20,955 nt of DNA, from the NCBI GenBank assembly GCA_050116035.1, contig JASFPJ010000013.1, forward strand, positions 1 through 20,955, in the 5' to 3' direction. The first letter of the stretch is position 1. Every line of letters starts with the position of its first letter. The notes below the pieces were generated by a model. It made no database searches. It had not been told where the DNA came from and saw nothing but the letters and a program-made list of their open reading frames with translations. A program made the translations under genes and the position numbers. Positions 20,420 to 20,955 of this stretch are shown here, one piece after another. This DNA comes from SOIA01 sp050116035. Lineage in GTDB: Bacteria > Acidobacteriota > Aminicenantia > Aminicenantales > Aminicenantaceae.

Positions 20420-20955
20420 AATATTCCCCTCTATTCAGGGTGAGGGTCTCAGGCAAGGGGAAGCCACCATCTTCATCCGCTTATCTGGCTGCAACCTGAA
20501 ATGTTCCTTCTGCGATTCCCAGTACGCCTGGGAAGAAGGCCAACCGTATTCTGTGGCTCAAGTACTGGACGAAGTGAGAAAAACAAGGGAGAGCTTCCCA
20601 GCGGAGTGGGCCTGCGTCACGGGAGGAGAACCACTCCTACAGGACATTGATGAGTTGACCAGAGCATTGAAAAAAGAGGGTCTGAAAATTCAAGTGGAGA
20701 CAAATGCCACCATCTATCGCTCCTTACCTGTTGACTGGTACTCCGTCTCTCCCAAACCGGAAAAGTACGACTGCCGGCCGGAATACTTGGAAAAAGCAAA
20801 GGAAGTGAAAATAGTCATCACAAAAAATCTGGATCTGGAGTCGATACGCCGTCTGAGGAAGTTGTTTCCAGAAAAAACCCCGCTCTTGCTCCAGCCTCAA
20901 TCCAACAGGAAATGGAGCATGGACCTGGGAATGAAACTTCTCAGACAGGCTATAA
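20388..20955 (+). CDS. queE: 7-carboxy-7-deazaguanine synthase QueE, 5' part
   Basis: The first 189 residues of a radical SAM enzyme that contracts the pterin ring to 7-carboxy-7-deazaguanine; the gene runs off the window end. I translated it from the ATG at 20388, which overlaps queD by 32 bp. The family start EIFPSIQGEG (11-20) is followed by the cluster motif CNLKCSFC (Cys35, Cys39, Cys42), the CxxxCxxC form. TGGEPLLQ (78-85) and VETNAT (103-108) bind SAM, and SPKPEKY (121-127) follows. The QueC-QueD-QueE set means the cell can make preQ0 itself from a GTP-derived pterin; queF or tgt may lie further on. Confidence 0.94.
   Translation, partial: MPQPHILKITEIFPSIQGEGLRQGEATIFIRLSGCNLKCSFCDSQYAWEEGQPYSVAQVLDEVRKTRESFPAEWACVTGGEPLLQDIDELTRALKKEGLKIQVETNATIYRSLPVDWYSVSPKPEKYDCRPEYLEKAKEVKIVITKNLDLESIRRLRKLFPEKTPLLLQPQSNRKWSMDLGMKLLRQAI

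Overview
The window looks like chromosomal DNA of a Gram-negative (two-membrane) bacterium. It has moderate GC and Lys/Glu-rich proteins. It carries a Tat translocase, exported proteins with hydrophobic N-termini, and a complete V/A-type rotary ATPase instead of an F-type enzyme. The mix (V-type ATPase, DUF362 protein, GH171/NamZ-like protein, double-SIS GKRP-like protein, queuosine genes) would fit an uncultivated lineage such as Candidatus Aminicenantes (Acidobacteriota side). That placement is inference only; no rRNA or other phylogenetic marker lies in the window.

Layout. Positions 1-803 (minus strand) hold the N-terminal 267 residues of an S41 C-terminal processing protease. A divergent intergenic region with a good promoter on each strand separates it from a plus-strand run. 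That run is tatA, tatC, a DUF362 protein with an Fe-S-like cysteine pattern, an aldehyde dehydrogenase with an extra C-terminal tail, a P-loop (d)NMP-kinase-like protein and a dCMP deaminase. Most of these junctions are tight or overlap by 4 bp. After a 76-bp gap with a strong Shine-Dalgarno come two exported proteins that overlap each other: a 724-aa double-SIS protein organised like the animal glucokinase regulatory protein (GKRP), and a NamZ/DUF1343 exo-N-acetylmuramidase homologue. Together they suggest handling of muramyl sugars outside the cytoplasm.

Positions 9622-17747 (minus strand) are a complete V-type ATPase operon, transcribed H-I-K-E-C-F-A-B-D. The order matches the Enterococcus hirae ntp operon. 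Subunit K keeps all five side chains that bind Na+ in E. hirae NtpK, so a Na+-coupled enzyme is the best reading. Subunits E and C are shorter than usual, and subunit B ends in a duplicated acidic tail.

Both ends of the ATPase operon are flanked by non-coding elements (9476-9621 and 17901-18307) that share nearly identical terminal inverted repeats of about 25 bp. They look like non-autonomous, REP/MITE-like elements. The longer one carries a second, unrelated palindromic repeat. Beyond it lie an unrecognised 279-aa protein built of repeated alpha/beta units (minus strand) and, divergently, queC-queD-queE (plus strand) for the preQ0/queuosine pathway. The last of these is cut by the window end.
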